Assembly (NCBI RefSeq): GCF_000757725.1
Contig: NZ_JJMU01000070.1
Coordinates: 1 to 51,632 of the forward strand
Direction: 5' to 3'
Origin: Sphingobacterium deserti
GTDB lineage: Bacteria; Bacteroidota; Bacteroidia; Sphingobacteriales; Sphingobacteriaceae
Length of the DNA stretch: 51,632 bases
The position numbers and the translations under genes are program-made. Positions 25,054-34,348 of this stretch are shown piece after piece. Numbering within the stretch: the first letter of the stretch is position 1; each line of letters starts with the position of its first letter. The notes beneath the pieces are model-generated. The model saw only the letters and a program-made list of their open reading frames with translations. It searched no databases and was not told where the DNA came from.

Positions 25054-25695
25054 CTAGTAATTGTATAGGTTTTTTATTGGGCGCATGCGCTCGTAACCGC
25101 GTATTATATTCTCAATCTCAAAGTCTTCTTGCGGGTCGTACACCGATTTTAAATTGTGTCCGAATACCTTTGCTACACCCTGATAAAAAAATGCAGAAAG
25201 CCCACCTTTCATCTCCTTTACCATCTCATAACTCGTATTTCCCGTTTGCCGCTGGACTAATTTAATCAAAATCTTGCCCTGCGAAACACTTAGATTTTTA
25301 ATTTCTGCATTAAACTTATTCTTTATTTCTTCTTCACAAGCTTGAACCAAACGGGCTTCCTCCCTTCTCGAAGATACCAGAGCCAAATCGCGGTCAAGCT
25401 GCTCATAACGCTTTTGCGCATAAATCGCATAGGGCAATACCCGTAAAACATTGCGTTCCAAACGCAGGTAGCGTAAGCGGTCTTCTTCTGTTTTAAATGT
25501 TCGTCGCGCCGTAACCACTACGTCCTCGATTGGAAACCATGGAAGCACCTCTCCTGTTTCTAGTTTAGTGGTCATATATCGTTGCAATGTTTCCCCTTCG
25601 CCATCCCCATAATGCGGAACCTGCAATGCCTGCCCCTTACCCGTACCGGCTAAAAGAAGCAGCATAAAGCCCAACACTATATACCTCGTCATCAT
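25054..25695 (-). CDS. DUF4294 domain protein, exported
   Basis: A 213-residue protein with an N-terminal signal peptide (MMTRYIVLGFMLLLLAGTGKGQ; cleavage after about residue 20). The DUF4294 core of Bacteroidota follows: DVVVTARRTFKTEEDRLRYL (about 58-77), VLPYAIYAQKRY (about 85-96), and GKILIKLVQRQTG (about 139-151). It then has a helical GGLSAFFYQGVAKVFG segment. Function unknown. Divergent from relA/spoT. Confidence 0.82.
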   Translation of the reverse strand: MMTRYIVLGFMLLLLAGTGKGQALQVPHYGDGEGETLQRYMTTKLETGEVLPWFPIEDVVVTARRTFKTEEDRLRYLRLERNVLRVLPYAIYAQKRYEQLDRDLALVSSRREEARLVQACEEEIKNKFNAEIKNLSVSQGKILIKLVQRQTGNTSYEMVKEMKGGLSAFFYQGVAKVFGHNLKSVYDPQEDFEIENIIRGYERMRPIKNLYNY

Positions 25696-25838
25696 GAAAT
25701 GGAAAAATTACGTTTTTTTATAATTCGTAAAATATTTGCTATATTTATATATTGTTCCCAACCGTTACGGCACCCTCGGGAAAGCAATAATAAAATTACG
25801 AACAAAATTAAAAAAAACCAACTTTTTTCAGCGCGTTT

Positions 25839-28046
25839 ATGGAAGATTATGTGATTGACATTGAAGCAGAAAACAAGGAAATAAGAAAGAGATATCGCGC
25901 ACTACTCCGTGCCTGTAAACCCACGCTACAACGTGGTGACAAGCAAGAAATACGCAAGGCTTTTGATTTGGCTTTAGAAAGCCATCAGGAAATGCGCCGT
26001 AAATCCGGCGAACCTTATATTTACCATCCTATTGCCGTGGCGCAAATCGCCGCAGAAGAAATCGGGCTGGGCACCACCTCCATCGTGTGTGCACTGCTGC
26101 ATGATGTCGTGGAAGATACCGCCATTACATTGACCGAGATCGAAGCACAATTCGGAAAAAAAGTGGCCCGAATTATTGATGGATTAACGAAAATATCTGG
26201 AATATTCGATCCAAACAGCTCTATGCAGGCTGAGAATTTCCGGAAGATGCTGCTGACGCTTGCTGATGACGTTCGTGTGATTTTAATCAAGCTCGCCGAT
26301 CGTTTGCACAATATGCGCACGATGGAGTTTATGGCACGTCATAAACAGTTAAAAATAGCTTCGGAAACCAGCTACCTATACGCACCCTTGGCCCACAGAT
26401 TAGGGCTTTACGCAATAAAATCGGAGCTGGAAGATCTCTCCATGAAATACACCGACCCAGATACCTATAAATTTATCGCGCGAAAGCTTAATGAGAAAAA
26501 AGCCGAACGGGAGAAATTTGTTGCCGACTTCATTAGTCCGGTAAAGAGCATCCTGGAAGAACAAGGTATCAAAGCGCAAGTATTTGGCCGCCCAAAATCC
26601 ATTTTTTCCATCTGGAATAAGATGCGAAAAAAATCCATTCCATTTGAAGAGGTGTATGACCTTTTTGCTATTCGTGTCATCATCGACACCAGTACAGAGC
26701 GCGAGAAAACGGAATGCTGGAAAGTATACTCTATCATAACAGACTTGTATCGTCCAAACCCTGATCGTTTACGAGACTGGGTATCGTCTCCGAAAGGAAA
26801 TGGGTACGAATCGTTGCATACAACGGTAATGGGCCCTCGTGGGCAATGGGTCGAAGTACAGATCCGGACAAAACGTATGAATGAAATCGCCGAAAAAGGC
26901 TTTGCGGCACATTGGAAATACAAAGAATCCAATTCCGATAGCGGTCTTGACCAATGGATCCAAAAGGTGCGCAATATGCTCAGCAGCTCAGAACAAAATG
27001 CGCTCGATTTTGTCGACGATTTCAAAATGAACCTGTTCTCTGATGAGATTTTCATTTTCACACCCAAAGGAACGCTTGTGCAGCTGCCTAATGGAGCTAC
27101 AGCACTCGACTTTGCTTTTGAAATCCATTCCGATATCGGCGCGACTTGTATAGGTGCAAAAGTAAATCATAAATTGGTACCGTTGAGCCACCACTTGCAA
27201 AATGGCGATCAGGTCGAAATCATCACCTCAAGTAAGCAATCACCCAAAGAGGATTGGCTGAGCTTTGTCGTTACCGCGAAAGCAAAGTCTAAAATCCGCT
27301 CGTCGTTAAAGGAGGAGAAACGGCGAGTAGCAGAAGATGGTAAGGAGGTACTGGAGCGGAAGCTAAAAAGTTTAAAGATTACGTATAATACCGACAATAT
27401 CAATAAGATAGCGAACTACTTCAAATATCCTAGTTCGCAGGATTTATTTTACAACGTTGCTAAGGGCGTAATTGATGCGAAAAACCTTCGTGAGTATGCG
27501 GCGAGCGAAAAAACTTCGATACATACGCATAACCAGTTTAGTTCGCATATCTCTGGATTGGTAGAAAAGATCAATAAAAAGGATGTCGATACCATTTTAA
27601 TTGGCGACGATTATCAAAAGGTAGATTACACATTAGCACCCTGTTGTAACCCTATACCTGGCGATGATATTTTCGGCTTCCTAACGGTAAACGATGGCAT
27701 AAAAATACACCGCACAAGCTGCCCCAATGCGTCAAAGCTAATGGCGAATTACGGATACCGCATATTGAAAGCGAAATGGGCATCTTCGCAAGCCCAGATT
27801 TCATTCCTGACAGGTTTACGTATCGTGGGGATTGATGACGTGGGACTCGTGAATAAGATTACCAATGTTATTTCTAAAGACTTCAATGTAAACATCCGTT
27901 CGCTATCCATCTCTAGTAACGAAGGAATTTTTGAAGGGAATATCATGGTGTTTGTAAATCATACGGAGCAATTAGAAAATCTAATGAAAAACCTAAAAGC
28001 CATCAGTGGCATAACCGGGGTAACACGCTATGATGCCGACTTATAA
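25839..28046 (+). CDS. spoT: Bifunctional (p)ppGpp synthetase/hydrolase, RelA/SpoT family
   Basis: It makes and degrades the stringent-response alarmone. The 735-residue protein keeps all long-RSH domains. The HD hydrolase has YIYHPIAVAQIA and ALLHDVVEDT (about 50-95) and KLADRLHNMRTM (about 148-159). The synthetase has VYDLFAIRVIID and KGNGYESLHTTV (about 270-335). A TGS domain covers about 400-460 and a C-terminal ACT domain about 660-735. The intact HD motif argues for hydrolase as well as synthetase activity, as in Rel/SpoT of this phylum. The Fur-family gene follows 81 bp downstream with its own putative promoter. Confidence 0.95.
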   Translation: MEDYVIDIEAENKEIRKRYRALLRACKPTLQRGDKQEIRKAFDLALESHQEMRRKSGEPYIYHPIAVAQIAAEEIGLGTTSIVCALLHDVVEDTAITLTEIEAQFGKKVARIIDGLTKISGIFDPNSSMQAENFRKMLLTLADDVRVILIKLADRLHNMRTMEFMARHKQLKIASETSYLYAPLAHRLGLYAIKSELEDLSMKYTDPDTYKFIARKLNEKKAEREKFVADFISPVKSILEEQGIKAQVFGRPKSIFSIWNKMRKKSIPFEEVYDLFAIRVIIDTSTEREKTECWKVYSIITDLYRPNPDRLRDWVSSPKGNGYESLHTTVMGPRGQWVEVQIRTKRMNEIAEKGFAAHWKYKESNSDSGLDQWIQKVRNMLSSSEQNALDFVDDFKMNLFSDEIFIFTPKGTLVQLPNGATALDFAFEIHSDIGATCIGAKVNHKLVPLSHHLQNGDQVEIITSSKQSPKEDWLSFVVTAKAKSKIRSSLKEEKRRVAEDGKEVLERKLKSLKITYNTDNINKIANYFKYPSSQDLFYNVAKGVIDAKNLREYAASEKTSIHTHNQFSSHISGLVEKINKKDVDTILIGDDYQKVDYTLAPCCNPIPGDDIFGFLTVNDGIKIHRTSCPNASKLMANYGYRILKAKWASSQAQISFLTGLRIVGIDDVGLVNKITNVISKDFNVNIRSLSISSNEGIFEGNIMVFVNHTEQLENLMKNLKAISGITGVTRYDADL

Positions 28047-28098
28047 TCGGTTAAATGTCATCAAAGCTAAAAGCATCGTTTTTTACGGTGGAAAATGG

Positions 28099-28106
28099 TA
28101 AATTTG
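28099..28106 (+). promoter_or_regulatory. Putative minus-7 box (TAAATTTG) for the Fur-family gene
   Basis: Exact TAnnTTTG match 21 bp upstream of the ATG at 28128, within the gap after spoT. Confidence 0.5.
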
Positions 28107-28127
28107 TAAGGGATATTAAATAGAAGT

Positions 28128-28625
28128 ATGAATCAAGCCGAGAACTACCAAACGGTAAAAAAAATTTTCGAAGCTTACTTGGAGAATAAAAATCTAAGGA
28201 AGACACCGGAGCGTTATGCGATTTTAGAAGAGATATACTCTCGCTCAGATCACTTTGATGTGGAGTCTCTTTATATCCACATGAAGAACAAAAAGTATAG
28301 GGTGAGCCGTGCTACGGTATATAACACGTTAGAACTTTTGGTATCATGTGATCTCGTTACGAAACACCAATTTGGCCGTAATATGGCGCAATTTGAAAAG
28401 TCGTACGGTTTTAAACAACACGATCATGTCATCTGTATCGAGTGTAATAAAGTGGTTGAATTTTGTGATCCACGTATCAACCAAATCCAAAGTTTAATGG
28501 GGGACTTACTGAAGTTCGACATCAAGCACCATTCTCTTAACTTATACGGTGTTTGTGAAGATTGTCAGAAGAAAAATGCACCGGAGGCCGAGCCCCTACA
28601 CACCGAGTCTGTAATTTCAAATTAA
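28128..28625 (+). CDS. Fur family transcriptional regulator
   Basis: A 165-residue metal-responsive repressor. The N-terminal winged helix includes KTPERYAILEEIYSRSDHFDVESLY (about 24-48) and RVSRATVYNTLELL (about 59-72). The dimer/metal domain has QHDHVICIECNKVVEFCDP (about 101-119) and a closing CEDC, giving two CxxC pairs for structural zinc. Whether it senses iron (Fur), peroxide (PerR) or zinc cannot be decided by eye; katG and a peroxidase elsewhere in the window would be natural PerR targets, but no Fur box was identified there. Confidence 0.9.
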   Translation: MNQAENYQTVKKIFEAYLENKNLRKTPERYAILEEIYSRSDHFDVESLYIHMKNKKYRVSRATVYNTLELLVSCDLVTKHQFGRNMAQFEKSYGFKQHDHVICIECNKVVEFCDPRINQIQSLMGDLLKFDIKHHSLNLYGVCEDCQKKNAPEAEPLHTESVISN

Positions 28626-28649
28626 TGCAGTAATCGCCGATTATTGTAT

Positions 28650-28657
28650 TACCTTTG
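28650..28657 (+). promoter_or_regulatory. Putative purA minus-7 box (TACCTTTG)
   Basis: Exact TAnnTTTG match about 98 bp upstream of the purA ATG, just after the Fur-family gene ends. Confidence 0.4.
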
Positions 28658-28754
28658 TTCAGGAAGGATAGGCGCGCCTAATTTTTCCTGAATTTTATAT
28701 TTTAGAGACCGTTGAAACTGTCATTTAATTTTAAATCTCAATATATCCAATATT

Positions 28755-30026
28755 ATGCAAGTTGATGTGCTTCTGGGCCTGCAATGGGGCGACGAAGGTA
28801 AAGGAAAGATCGTGGACGTTTTTTGTCCGAAGTATGATTTAATCGCTCGCTTTCAAGGTGGTCCAAATGCTGGACACACATTAGAATTTGATAACAAAAA
28901 ATTCGTATTAAACACGATTCCATCTGGGATTTTTAATGAAGGTACGCTTAACCTTATCGGTAGCGGTGTGGTCATTGACCCTATTATCTTAAAGAGAGAG
29001 CTAGACAACCTACGCACAGCGGGCTTTGATCCTGTCGCCAAAGGAACATTGGTATTGGCTAGAAAAGCGCATCTGATTTTGCCTACCCACCAATTGCTTG
29101 ATGCAGCATCTGAATCAAAAATGGGAGCTGGAAAGATAGGTTCTACCTTGAAAGGAATCGGCCCTACATACATGGACAAGACTGGAAGAAATGGATTGCG
29201 CGTGGGCGACACGACGCTTGCCGACTTTCAGGAACGTTACGAGAAACTCAAGGCGAAGCATTTAGAAATTTTGTCTCATTACGGCGAGGTTCCTGATTTC
29301 TCTGAGAAAGAGAATGCATTCTTAGCGGCTATAGAATTCATCAAATCTATACCACATGTCGATGCTGAGCATCTGGTCAATAATTACCTAAAAGAAGGCA
29401 AAAAAGTCCTAGCTGAAGGAGCGCAAGGTACTTTACTTGATGTTGACTTTGGCTCATACCCTTTTGTCACATCGTCCAACACAACGACGGCGGGAGCCTG
29501 TACAGGTTTGGGTATTGCTCCAAACAAAATAGGCGCTGTTTATGGTATTTTCAAGGCTTATGCCACGCGTGTTGGTGGCGGCCCTTTTCCTACAGAATTG
29601 GACGACGAAACGGGCGAGAGATTACGCAAACTTGGTCATGAATTTGGTGCTACAACGGGGCGCGCGCGCCGTACAGGATGGATCGATATACCAGCCTTAA
29701 AATATGCGATTATGCTTAACGGCGTAACCGAGCTTATTATGATGAAAGCCGATGTGCTTGATACTTTTGAAAAAATTTATGTGTGTACGCATTACAAATA
29801 CAATGGCGAAACCATAGATTACATGCCTTATGAAATCATCACGAACACCGCCGAGCCTGTTTTAGCGGAAGTGGAAGGGTGGAACCAAGACATCACCGGC
29901 ATACGATCAACAGATGAAATACCTGCGGCATTAAAAAACTACATAGCATATTTAGAAGAAGCACTTGAAGTGCCGATCAAATTTTTGTCGGTAGGACCAG
30001 ATCGTGTGCAAACAATAGCTTTGTAG
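28755..30026 (+). CDS. purA: Adenylosuccinate synthase
   Basis: It joins IMP and aspartate using GTP, the first committed step to AMP. The 423-residue protein has the N-terminal WGDEGKGKIVD loop (about 10-20), GGPNAGHT (about 34-41), GIGPTYMDKTGRNGLRVGD (about 133-151), the GAQGTLLDVDFGSYPFVTSS signature (about 221-240), TTGRARRTGW near 300 and the final SVGPDRVQTI. Complete and typical in length. The PabB-like gene starts 7 bp after its stop, so the two form an operon. Confidence 0.97.
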   Translation: MQVDVLLGLQWGDEGKGKIVDVFCPKYDLIARFQGGPNAGHTLEFDNKKFVLNTIPSGIFNEGTLNLIGSGVVIDPIILKRELDNLRTAGFDPVAKGTLVLARKAHLILPTHQLLDAASESKMGAGKIGSTLKGIGPTYMDKTGRNGLRVGDTTLADFQERYEKLKAKHLEILSHYGEVPDFSEKENAFLAAIEFIKSIPHVDAEHLVNNYLKEGKKVLAEGAQGTLLDVDFGSYPFVTSSNTTTAGACTGLGIAPNKIGAVYGIFKAYATRVGGGPFPTELDDETGERLRKLGHEFGATTGRARRTGWIDIPALKYAIMLNGVTELIMMKADVLDTFEKIYVCTHYKYNGETIDYMPYEIITNTAEPVLAEVEGWNQDITGIRSTDEIPAALKNYIAYLEEALEVPIKFLSVGPDRVQTIAL

Positions 30027-30033
30027 GATCAAT

Positions 30034-31338
30034 ATGGCTAAAGCCATTTTCGACATAGAGAATACCGTATTTGAGCGCCAAGCATTGCACTGGGCGCAAC
30101 AATTTAACGAAGTGTGTTTTCTCCAGTCGAATGACTATGTCGATCCCTACAGCAAAATAAAAGCAATTTTGGCGGTTGAGGCCGCTGATTTTTTCCGATC
30201 AAACGACGGTCAAGATGCTTTTGCGAAGCTCGAAAATTTTAGAACCAGGTATCCACGAAAATGGATTCCTGGTTTTTTTAGTTACGATCTGAAGAACGAC
30301 ACGGAAAGCTTGCGAACGCCCCGCCGTAGCGATAATTTACAGTTTCCGGAAGCCTATTTTTTCGTACCGAAGATACTGCTGCGCTTCTTGGCAGGTCAGG
30401 TGGAGATTGAAGCGGAAGATCCGAATGTTATTTTTCTCGCTATACAGCTTGTCGAAATTTTGCCAGATGCGCACGTAAGTTTATCAAAGAATCCTCAGCC
30501 CATCGCCGTTAAAATGCGATTCTCAAAAGCGGCATATATCGATGCCTTCGAGCACATGCAGCAACATATACAACGAGGAGATATTTATGAGGTAAACCTC
30601 TGTCAGGAATTTTATGCGGATGCCGTAAATATCCCCCCTCTGCCGTTGTATCAAACGCTTAACCGTATTTCACCCACCCCATTTTCTTGCTTTTTAAAAA
30701 TAGACGATAACTATATTTTGTCAGCTTCTCCAGAACGGTTTTTAGCTAAACGGAATGAAATGCTTATCTCTCAACCGATTAAAGGCACAGCAGCGCGTGG
30801 TAATACGGAGGAAGAAGATCGCGCTTTAACTGAGGCCTTACTTCGAAATCCGAAAGAGATTGCAGAAAATATTATGATTGTAGACTTAGTGCGCAACGAC
30901 TTAACCCGAAGCGCTACCCCTGGCACAGTTGATGCCAGCCGGCGCCTAGAATTACACAGCTTCAAGCAGGTACATCAGCTTATCTCAACCGTCACTTGTT
31001 TAAAGAATCCTGCAATATCCGACGTGCAAGCTATTAAAAATACTTTTCCTCCCGGATCAATGACAGGGGCACCCAAAATAAAAGCGATGGAACTCTGTGA
31101 GCAATATGAAGCAAGTAAACGTGGTATTTACTCCGGGGCGGTGGGTTATTTTTCCGAGGACGGCGATTTTGATTTTAACGTTGTCATTCGCTCCATCTTG
31201 TATAATAAAACAAACGGATACCTTTCATTTCACACTGGGGGAGCTATCACATTGGATGCGCAGGCTGAAAAAGAATATGAGGAATGTATACTGAAGGCGT
31301 CGGCTATCCTAGCAGCCCTATCGACCTACAGTCAATAA
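30034..31338 (+). CDS. pabB: Anthranilate/aminodeoxychorismate synthase component I family
   Basis: A 434-residue chorismate-utilising enzyme. Diagnostic are GDIYEVNLCQEFYA (about 184-197), SPERFLAKR, SQPIKGTAARG (about 248-258), ENIMIVDLVRNDLTRSA (about 282-298), TFPPGSMTGAPKIKAMEL (about 337-354) and the closing YSGAVGYF...FNVVIRS region. The PIKGT motif favours aminodeoxychorismate synthase (PabB, folate) over anthranilate synthase. It may also be annotated more generally; no PabA or PabC is adjacent. Confidence 0.87.
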   Translation: MAKAIFDIENTVFERQALHWAQQFNEVCFLQSNDYVDPYSKIKAILAVEAADFFRSNDGQDAFAKLENFRTRYPRKWIPGFFSYDLKNDTESLRTPRRSDNLQFPEAYFFVPKILLRFLAGQVEIEAEDPNVIFLAIQLVEILPDAHVSLSKNPQPIAVKMRFSKAAYIDAFEHMQQHIQRGDIYEVNLCQEFYADAVNIPPLPLYQTLNRISPTPFSCFLKIDDNYILSASPERFLAKRNEMLISQPIKGTAARGNTEEEDRALTEALLRNPKEIAENIMIVDLVRNDLTRSATPGTVDASRRLELHSFKQVHQLISTVTCLKNPAISDVQAIKNTFPPGSMTGAPKIKAMELCEQYEASKRGIYSGAVGYFSEDGDFDFNVVIRSILYNKTNGYLSFHTGGAITLDAQAEKEYEECILKASAILAALSTYSQ

Positions 31339-31393
31339 AAAATTCGGTAAATTTCTAGCCCGTAATATAATGCTTACAGGCTGACCATTCAGA

Positions 31394-31477
31394 ATGGGTA
31401 TTAAGCGGGAGCTACACCGAGAACTACCCGAAACGAAAAGATTGCTGAAACGCTATGCTGAAAAACACTATATTTGA
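31394..31477 (+). CDS. Possible 27-residue basic peptide
   Basis: An ATG at 31394 opens a short frame (starts MGIKRELHREL, ends EKHYI) closed by a TGA two bases before the TatD start codon. The composition, rich in Lys, Arg, Glu and Leu in a helical pattern, looks protein-like, and an in-frame stop lies 12 bases upstream of the ATG. It could be a real small protein, a leader peptide for tatD, or chance. No homolog known to me. Confidence 0.3.
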   Translation: MGIKRELHRELPETKRLLKRYAEKHYI

Positions 31478-31479
31478 TT

Positions 31480-32142
31480 ATGCATGTTCCTTATATTGAC
31501 ATACATACGCATTGCACCCTGGAAAGTACTGCTCATGAATTTTCCTTGCCAAATATCATCATCTCTAAAAACTACCTCTATCCTCTGCCCTGTTCTTTAG
31601 GCATTCATCCCTGGTATATTGATAGCGCGCCCATAGCGCAATTGGATGTGTTGCACGATCATGGAAGGAAAAAACAGATCTTAGCTATCGGCGAGTGCGG
31701 GTTAGATAAGCTTTGCGACACCGATTGGGCCTTACAGGTTGATGTTTTCAAAAAGCAAATTGCTTTCGCCAATCTCATTCAAAAGCCCCTTATCGTTCAT
31801 TGCGTTCGGGCCTATCAGGAATGTCTGCAACTATTAAAACAAGAACAAGTTGCTGTCCCCGTTATCTTCCATGGTTTTGACAAACATCCTACACTTGCTC
31901 AGCAAATTTACCGTGCAGGCTATTACATGAGCTTCGGTGCCGCCATCCTATCCGCGAAGAAGGATGACCTCATCCGGCAAGCTCCGCTGGACAAGATTTT
32001 TCTGGAAACAGATGATAAATCTACCAAGATAGTAGATATTTATATGTATTTTTGCCGCGTTCGAAATATTGATCTGGAACAATTAAAAGAACAGATCGTG
32101 CAGAATTTTACCCATATATTTAATTATCAATTAGGAGAATGA
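31480..32142 (+). CDS. TatD family metal-dependent hydrolase
   Basis: A 220-residue TIM-barrel metallohydrolase; TatD proteins act as DNases or D-aminoacyl/nuclease-like hydrolases. Motifs are YIDIHTHC (about 5-12), LGIHPWYID (about 40-48), AIGECGLDK (about 66-74), PLIVHCVRAYQE (about 105-116), IFHGF (about 129-133) and FLETDDK (about 174-180), which supply the metal ligands. It is shorter than the 255-265 residues of classic TatD. Its stop overlaps the next start (ATGA), showing tight coupling with tcdA. The ATG at 31480 is used; an in-frame TTG two codons earlier overlaps the small ORF's stop. Confidence 0.88.
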   Translation: MHVPYIDIHTHCTLESTAHEFSLPNIIISKNYLYPLPCSLGIHPWYIDSAPIAQLDVLHDHGRKKQILAIGECGLDKLCDTDWALQVDVFKKQIAFANLIQKPLIVHCVRAYQECLQLLKQEQVAVPVIFHGFDKHPTLAQQIYRAGYYMSFGAAILSAKKDDLIRQAPLDKIFLETDDKSTKIVDIYMYFCRVRNIDLEQLKEQIVQNFTHIFNYQLGE

Positions 32143-32870
32143 AGGATTTATCGTGGCTTTCACGAACTGAAGCCTTAACGGGCCGCGAGGCTTTGGAGAA
32201 ATTAGCAAATAGCCATGTGATGGTATTAGGTTTAGGTGGTGTCGGATCATTTGCTGCAGAATTTATCTGTCGTGCGGGTGTCGGTAAGATGACGATTATA
32301 GATGGAGACACGGTTGATCCATCGAATAGAAATAGGCAGCTCCCGGCATTGGCGACCAACCATGGTGTAGCAAAGGCGGAAATTATGAAGGAACGTTTGC
32401 TAGCGATTAATCCTGAACTGGAGCTGCATGTTATCCAGGATTTTATTATCCCTGAAAAAATTCCTGCCTTGTTGAATTTAAATCCAGATTATTGCGTCGA
32501 AGCGATAGACAGCATCACCCCTAAACTTTTTTTCATTCGCCGAGCTTTAGAGGCAAAGATACCCTTCGTAAGCTCTATGGGAGCTGGGGGAAAAGTAGAT
32601 CCTACAAAAATTCGTATTGCTGATATCAGCCAATCTTACAATTGTAAACTGGCGCAACATATCCGAAAAAAACTGCGAAAGCATGACATCAATACTGGCG
32701 TAAAAGTGGCGTTTTCAACAGAGCTGCCCAATAAGGACTCTCTCCTCTATACAGATGGAAGTAATTACAAAAAGTCAGCATACGGAACAATGTCTTACCT
32801 TCCTGCTGCATTTGGAGGGGCTATTGCCTCGGTAGCGATACGAGACCTGATAGGTTTGAAAATCAGCTGA
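32139..32870 (+). CDS. tcdA: tRNA threonylcarbamoyladenosine dehydratase
   Basis: An E1-like ATPase that cyclises t6A37 of tRNA to ct6A. The 243-residue protein has the ThiF/MoeB nucleotide loop VLGLGGVGSFAAEFICRAGVG (about 29-49), the IIDGDTVDPSNRNRQ region (about 54-68), VEAIDSITPKL (about 119-129) and FVSSMGAGGKVDPTKI (about 143-158), as in TcdA/CsdL. There is no catalytic Cys-bearing rhodanese domain, as expected. It overlaps the TatD gene by 4 bp. Confidence 0.9.
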   Translation: MKDLSWLSRTEALTGREALEKLANSHVMVLGLGGVGSFAAEFICRAGVGKMTIIDGDTVDPSNRNRQLPALATNHGVAKAEIMKERLLAINPELELHVIQDFIIPEKIPALLNLNPDYCVEAIDSITPKLFFIRRALEAKIPFVSSMGAGGKVDPTKIRIADISQSYNCKLAQHIRKKLRKHDINTGVKVAFSTELPNKDSLLYTDGSNYKKSAYGTMSYLPAAFGGAIASVAIRDLIGLKIS

Positions 32871-32920
32871 CGGTAAAAAATATCCCTCTCGCACTTTTTC
32901 GCAACTGATTTTTTTCATAA

Positions 32921-32961
32921 ACAATGCAATAATACTAACTAAATTAGTATTATTGCATTGT
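32921..32961. promoter_or_regulatory. 18-bp perfect inverted repeat over the nuclease gene start, candidate operator
   Basis: ACAATGCAATAATACTAA and its exact reverse complement are separated by CTAAA. The right arm runs into the GTG start codon at 32960 and contains TATTATTG, one mismatch from the minus-7 consensus. The inner part, TACTAA-N5-TTAGTA, is identical in arms and spacing to the site at 37616-37632. A bound repressor would block transcription. Confidence 0.75.
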
Positions 32962-34348
32962 GATTAAACAGAAAAACTATGCCATTGTCGATATTGAAAC
33001 CACCGGTAGCCATGCGGGAGGTAGCCGTATCACGGAGGTAGCTATTTTGATCCATAATGGCAAAAAGGTAATGGAAACGTATCATTCCCTTGTGAATCCA
33101 CAGAGTCCGATTCCTTTGGCCATTCAAACCTTAACAGGTATCACGCCAGAAATGGTTGCAGACGCTCCTACGTTTGAAGATATCGCCGAAGACATTTATC
33201 ATTTGCTACAGGGCAAAATATTTGTTGCCCACAATGTAAATTTTGATTATACCTTCCTTGTAAAAGAGCTTAAGCATGCCGGGTACGATTGGCAAGCTTC
33301 CAAACTGTGCACCGTTCGTTTAGCTCGTAAGATTTTTCCAGGTCGCCCATCCTACAGTTTAGGAAATATTTGTAAACAATTTGCGATACATATCACAGAT
33401 AGACACCGCGCAATGGGCGATGCAGAAGCTACAATAAAACTCTTTGAACTGTTGCTAGCAAACGATGATCAAGACTATGTGGGCGAAAGCTTACGAAAGA
33501 ATGTGGAACATCGTCTCCCCACCCATCTTTCTATTGAGCAGTTTAATAAGCTGCCGGAAACTGTGGGTATATACATCTTCAGAGATAAGAAAGGTAAGAT
33601 TGTATATGTAGGCAAGGCGATTAACATTAAGAAACGCGTGCTGAGTCATTTTAGCGGATCTAATACCGGATTACGGCGACAACAATTTATAAACGATATC
33701 TGCACGATAGACTTTGAAGAATCTGGTACAGAATTGATGGCCCTTCTCATGGAATGCCAAATGATAAAAAAACATTGGCCTATCCACAACCGCGCTTTAA
33801 AACGTTATGAACCCAAATACGCGTTAATCTACTACCAAGATATAAGAGGCTATGATCGCTTGGCAGTAAGCAAGATAAATAAACAAATGGACAATCTAAG
33901 GTATTTTGAGACTGTGGGGGAAGCAAATTTATTCCTGCGCAAACTGATGGATACTTTTAGCCTGTCTCCCGCGCTATGTAGTTTTTTTTCGCCATCTACA
34001 CAATCTCGTGAAGATCGAAAAGTGGACTACAATGAGTTGCCCTCCCTCGCTGACCATACCGAAAAAATGGAAGGGTTATTTGATCATCTAAAGAATGCTA
34101 AACATTCATTTATTCTGATAGACCGGGGTCGAAACGAGGAAGAGCACAGTTATATCTATTACAAAGACGATAGTCTTTACGCCTTTGGTTTCGTGGAATC
34201 TATCGATCAATGGTCAAACGTTGAAGATATTGTATCGTACCGCGATAAGTGTATCAGTAATTATTACATGCAACAAATTGTGCTTCAACATGCCGAACGT
34301 TACCCGGAAAAGGTCAACGTGCTGCCAAGGTTTTCTGCAGTTTCGTAA
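32960..34348 (+). CDS. DnaQ-type exonuclease fused to GIY-YIG (UvrC/Cho-like) nuclease
   Basis: A 462-residue fusion. The N-terminal 3'-5' exonuclease has IVDIETTG with DxE (about 9-16), FVAHNVNFDYTFL (about 90-102) and HRAMGDAEAT (about 149-158). The GIY-YIG domain has VGIYIFRDKKGKIVYVGKA (about 204-222) with both Tyr, an Arg in KKRVLSHF, and Glu in ALLMECQMIKKHWP (about 263). A C-terminal region of about 170 residues resembles Cho/UvrC only loosely. Similar DnaQ-Cho fusions are known in actinobacteria and others, and E. coli Cho is SOS-induced. The start is a GTG inside the palindrome; the 3' end overlaps fbp on the other strand by 49 bp. Confidence 0.88.
   Translation: MIKQKNYAIVDIETTGSHAGGSRITEVAILIHNGKKVMETYHSLVNPQSPIPLAIQTLTGITPEMVADAPTFEDIAEDIYHLLQGKIFVAHNVNFDYTFLVKELKHAGYDWQASKLCTVRLARKIFPGRPSYSLGNICKQFAIHITDRHRAMGDAEATIKLFELLLANDDQDYVGESLRKNVEHRLPTHLSIEQFNKLPETVGIYIFRDKKGKIVYVGKAINIKKRVLSHFSGSNTGLRRQQFINDICTIDFEESGTELMALLMECQMIKKHWPIHNRALKRYEPKYALIYYQDIRGYDRLAVSKINKQMDNLRYFETVGEANLFLRKLMDTFSLSPALCSFFSPSTQSREDRKVDYNELPSLADHTEKMEGLFDHLKNAKHSFILIDRGRNEEEHSYIYYKDDSLYAFGFVESIDQWSNVEDIVSYRDKCISNYYMQQIVLQHAERYPEKVNVLPRFSAVS

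Noticed and set aside
26465..27067. 200-codon frame antisense to spoT
   Set aside because: Lies over the conserved synthetase domain and has no features of a protein.
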